NCBI GenBank assembly: GCA_977006965.1
Contig: OZ345376.1
Location: 1,798,001 to 1,862,000, forward strand
Direction: 5' to 3'
Source of the DNA: Phymatolithon calcareum
Taxonomy: Eukaryota; Rhodophyta; Florideophyceae; Hapalidiales
Length of the DNA stretch: 64,000 nt
In this document: positions 61,018 through 64,000 of the stretch, piece by piece
Numbering within the stretch: the stretch's first letter is position 1
Layout of the letters: every line of letters begins with the position of its first letter
Program-made: the position numbers and the translations under genes
Notes under the pieces: model-generated
Databases searched by the model: none
Told to the model about the DNA's origin: nothing
What the model saw: the letters and a program-made list of their open reading frames with translations, nothing else

Positions 61018-61536
61018 TTACGCAGCAGCAGCAACAGGAACGGTGCCCGGGTCTCCTGAGTTCAGCACTCCGACGAAGGTACAATCAATGTTGCTGATGC
61101 ACTTCACAAGATGCACAAGACCCTGAGGGAACACCGTGGAATCCCCCTTCCTCACCACGTTTCGGATAATTCTCGCATTATTTCCTTCGTCCCACAGGTA
61201 GGAAACCATTGTTCCTCTGGTCACATACAGCACCTCGGCGCCACGCGGATGGTAATGTTTTACAAACCGACGGCCAGATGCGACATGCACTGTAGAGATG
61301 CGGAACTGGGTGTCGGTCGCAGACAGCACCTTCGTGTTGGTGGCGTCAGCGGTGATACCCGAAAAGGCTTTATTTCGGGAGATCGGCGGGACATTGCCAC
61401 GGATGACAAAGTCAGCGTCACGAAGGTTGGAGCGGACCTTTTGAGCAGTGAATGGACCGAGGCTGGGGATGGCGGCGGTGGAGATGTGGAGGAGAGCGGA
61501 AAAGAGGAGAGCGGTGATAAGTGATGAGCGCGGCAT
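61018..61536 (-). CDS. secreted germin-like cupin, unit 3
   Basis: Same protein as unit 1. The unit-4 copy would lie beyond the window. Confidence 0.85.
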   Translation of the reverse strand: MPRSSLITALLFSALLHISTAAIPSLGPFTAQKVRSNLRDADFVIRGNVPPISRNKAFSGITADATNTKVLSATDTQFRISTVHVASGRRFVKHYHPRGAEVLYVTRGTMVSYLWDEGNNARIIRNVVRKGDSTVFPQGLVHLVKCISNIDCTFVGVLNSGDPGTVPVAAAA

Positions 61537-62040
61537 TTGTGTGAGAAGCTGCTTGGTTTGGTTGCTACGATAGAAGAATGAATGCGATGAAAGGGATGGA
61601 GAGTTTGCAATGACGATGAGTGAGGTGAGGTGGAGCGGGGTGCGGAAGACGAGTGCTTGGATTGGTTTCAGCGCGGGCATGATGAGGTTATAAGCAACTG
61701 TGAAAAGTGATGTGCTGTACAATAATATTATTATTATTGTTGTGCACCACCCAAATCGGGGTGGAGTGCTTTCCCATGTGCGGTCCTCGCATTTCGCACT
61801 ACGGTGCTCCGTTTGAAACAATTTCCCTGTCCAACATTCCCCCGCTCGCGTACGAATTCTAAAAAGGACCATGGCTTGAATGAAGCACTTGTGTGGGAAG
61901 GTGTACCAAAAAGTATTGTCAGTGCTAATTCTGCACCACAATATTAGAATAGAACGGAATTTAATTCCGTTCTGTTAGCGACACATTTTGCACAATATTC
62001 CACTCTATTTACAAACCTAGTGGTAGCTCCAAACTGTCAC

Positions 62041-64000
62041 CTCCCTACTCCTTACCCGATTTGTATGCAAAGGAGTCTCACCTGCAAATGGCACCACCCT
62101 GAAATGGCACCATCTTGGAAACGGAAGCTGAAGCGGAAGCCACCTCGATTCCGCTTTCCAACAACAACTCCTCCTCAACCCTCCCAATATAAATCTATCA
62201 ACACACGACTCACCCCGCCTTCTCGTCCCATCCACTCCATCGTACACACATCCATCACGTATTCAGTATTCATTGTCAATCCATTTACCGTCACCACCCC
62301 ACAATGACTCCTTCCACAATTGTGCAGATCGGGTGCGGAATTGTTGGTCACGCCTATGCTCTTGCATTCTCAAACGCCGGACACCGCGTTATCGGTGTTG
62401 AAGCCAGCTACAACCGCATGCGCCAAATCTCTCACTGCTATCACGTTCATCACGTGTCCCACGATTTGTCCCTCCTCCAAAATGTCCACTTCATTCTCCT
62501 CAGCATCAACACTCCGTTGAACCCGCACACCGGCGCTCTCAACATGACCTACATCCGGACCTCTCTCCCCAACGTTACTGCCATCATCCGATCTAATCCT
62601 AACGCCCTGGTCGTCGTCCGCTCCACTGTCACCATCGGCTTCTGTTCCGCCTACAAAGCGGCGGTGGAGAAGGAGGTCGGCCACTCCGTGCGTCTGTGCT
62701 TCCAGCCTGAGTTCCTTCGCGCCCGGTCTGCTGTGGAAGATGCAACGTCGCCGTGGCAAGTGGTTCTCGGGTGCGACAGCGCGCACGAGATAGCCGACTA
62801 TTACCGATTCCAGCAGCACTTCATCACCGCCGACAGCATCACTTTTTGCACCATCGACGAAGCTGAGATCATGAAGATTTTCCACAACTCCTTTAACGCA
62901 ATGAAGATCAGCTACTGGAATCAGGCCAATCTGTTGGTGCAGGAGATCCGCGGTCGAGATGGCAAGAAAATCGACGCCGAACGCACATTCAAAATCATCG
63001 CACGCACCTGCGAAGGGCTCATCAATCCGATGTACGGACTGACACCGGGACATGCGTACTACGGGACGTGCCTGCCGAAGGACAGCGCCGAGCTGGCCAA
63101 CATGGAACGAGTGTATGGACTGCAATGCAATCTGTTCCAGTGCGTGGTGGACGTAAATAATGTGGTAAAAGCGACAGATACGGAAGAGGTGCTGTATGGG
63201 GACAATCACGCAAACAATGCGACCTTCCACAAGGGTGTGAATGGAAAGGTTGAACGAGTTGGGGGTGTGGGTACAGATGGATCCAGCTGCAGCTCTGGTA
63301 GCGTATCGGAAGAGGAATGCGAATGGGCTGTGCTGAATAGGAATCAGTAGCCAATTTGTTATGCAGTAAACAAACGTGCAATATCGGTATGATTCTACAA
63401 AAGGTTGCCGAGTAACCTTCGGTAGTGTTCATAGTACTGTTCACGGGGTGATGAAAGATAGCGCACCGCAGCTTCTGTGTTGTGGTTGGTGAAATAGATG
63501 TCAACGAGTGGCACCAGTGTACTAATTTGATGAATGAAGGGGTTTGGTGCAGTAGAGTTTAAAGTTTTATAATTTTTTAATCCAAGTTTATATAAAAGCG
63601 CAGCAGACTTCCGAAGATATGGGCAGCACTTCCTCGGCTGCTACCTACCGTCGACGTAAAGTTTAATAATGTACAGCACTGTATTAGGCAATATGATAGA
63701 TGTGGTGATAGAAGTGAGTGCACGTGGGTGTATTGCTGGAGGTTGCACTGCTGTGACGAGAGAGAGGAGAGTTCAGATGCTTCGTACAGGGCCTTCTGAG
63801 TATCATAGAATTAATTTGTCAATAGAAGGTGGGTCGGGTTTCATATTGTTCATTTGATTGATATATGACGTATTGATGGGTCGGTAGTGTACAGTGAATC
63901 AGTTGAAGGAGAGGGAGCCGTGTTCGGTGTCGGTTGCACTTTCGGTTTCGGTTTTAGTGTTGTGGTGGCGAGCGTTCGTCCATTGCCATGGTGGTTGACA
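62041..64000. repeat. tandem array unit 4, cut by window end
   Basis: First 1,960 bp of a fourth unit, carrying the whole dehydrogenase gene. The array continues beyond the window. Confidence 0.97.
62304..63350 (+). CDS. UDP-glucose/GDP-mannose dehydrogenase-like, unit 4
   Basis: Same protein as unit 2; complete in this window although the unit itself is cut. Confidence 0.85.
   Translation: MTPSTIVQIGCGIVGHAYALAFSNAGHRVIGVEASYNRMRQISHCYHVHHVSHDLSLLQNVHFILLSINTPLNPHTGALNMTYIRTSLPNVTAIIRSNPNALVVVRSTVTIGFCSAYKAAVEKEVGHSVRLCFQPEFLRARSAVEDATSPWQVVLGCDSAHEIADYYRFQQHFITADSITFCTIDEAEIMKIFHNSFNAMKISYWNQANLLVQEIRGRDGKKIDAERTFKIIARTCEGLINPMYGLTPGHAYYGTCLPKDSAELANMERVYGLQCNLFQCVVDVNNVVKATDTEEVLYGDNHANNATFHKGVNGKVERVGGVGTDGSSCSSGSVSEEECEWAVLNRNQ

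Larger units (their letters stand above)
58149..62040. repeat. tandem array unit 3
   Basis: Identical to unit 2 wherever compared by eye. Confidence 0.97.

Noticed and set aside
50365-64000. Array as satellite DNA or rDNA-type repeat
   Set aside because: Each unit holds two protein genes with intact motifs and separate promoters; no rRNA-like sequence is present.

Overview
This is a transposon-dense stretch of a eukaryotic nuclear genome. The signs are non-LTR retrotransposons with target-site duplications, hAT DNA transposons with 8-bp duplications, a tRNA-derived SINE, AT-rich spacers, TATA-type promoters and secretory signal peptides. No rRNA, tRNA gene, CRISPR or bacterial operon is visible. 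The intron-poor genes, cupin/germin-like proteins and GDNCSTN/GCASHRFNL-type hAT transposase would fit a protist or macroalga such as a florideophyte red alga or a stramenopile. I cannot fix the species.

Layout. 1-6.2 kb: a pogo-like MITE and two broken copies of one LINE family, one split by a 930-bp retroposon that ends in poly-C. 6.8-12.7 kb: a dispersed repeat (called X) carrying a 4.2-kb hAT element, which carries an intact 2,065-bp hAT element with an open transposase, plus a LINE fragment; a tRNA-derived SINE sits further along X. 13-25.8 kb: decayed RNase H-type LINE, a minus-strand gene remnant with one stop, two MITEs' worth of repeats, a CENP-B-type helix-turn-helix fragment, a Sel1-repeat pseudogene and tandem duplications. 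26.3 kb: a small secreted protein with two cystine-knot-like cysteine modules, the best single host gene outside the array. 27-38.9 kb: more nested LINE fragments, a second MITE with 7-bp duplications, and two weak hypothetical genes. 38.9-45 kb: a second copy of X loaded with nested insertions (two hAT derivatives, a LINE with a wide-open reverse transcriptase frame, short retroposons). 45.8-47 kb: a LINE fragment with an intact RNase H protein. 48.5-50.36 kb: another hAT derivative that ends exactly where a tandem array begins.

50,365-64,000: at least 3.5 copies of a 3,892-bp unit, nearly identical. Each unit has a UDP-glucose/GDP-mannose dehydrogenase-like gene on the plus strand and a secreted germin-like cupin gene on the minus strand, converging on about 1.5 kb of spacer. 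Sugar-nucleotide oxidation and an extracellular cupin both point to wall or matrix biology, but a shared pathway is inference. Copy 1 differs from copies 2-4 at two bases that I found, and its promoter side is fused to the hAT end.

Most of the window is repeat layering. Insertion order can be read from the target-site duplications, and that is the main evidence behind many element boundaries given here.
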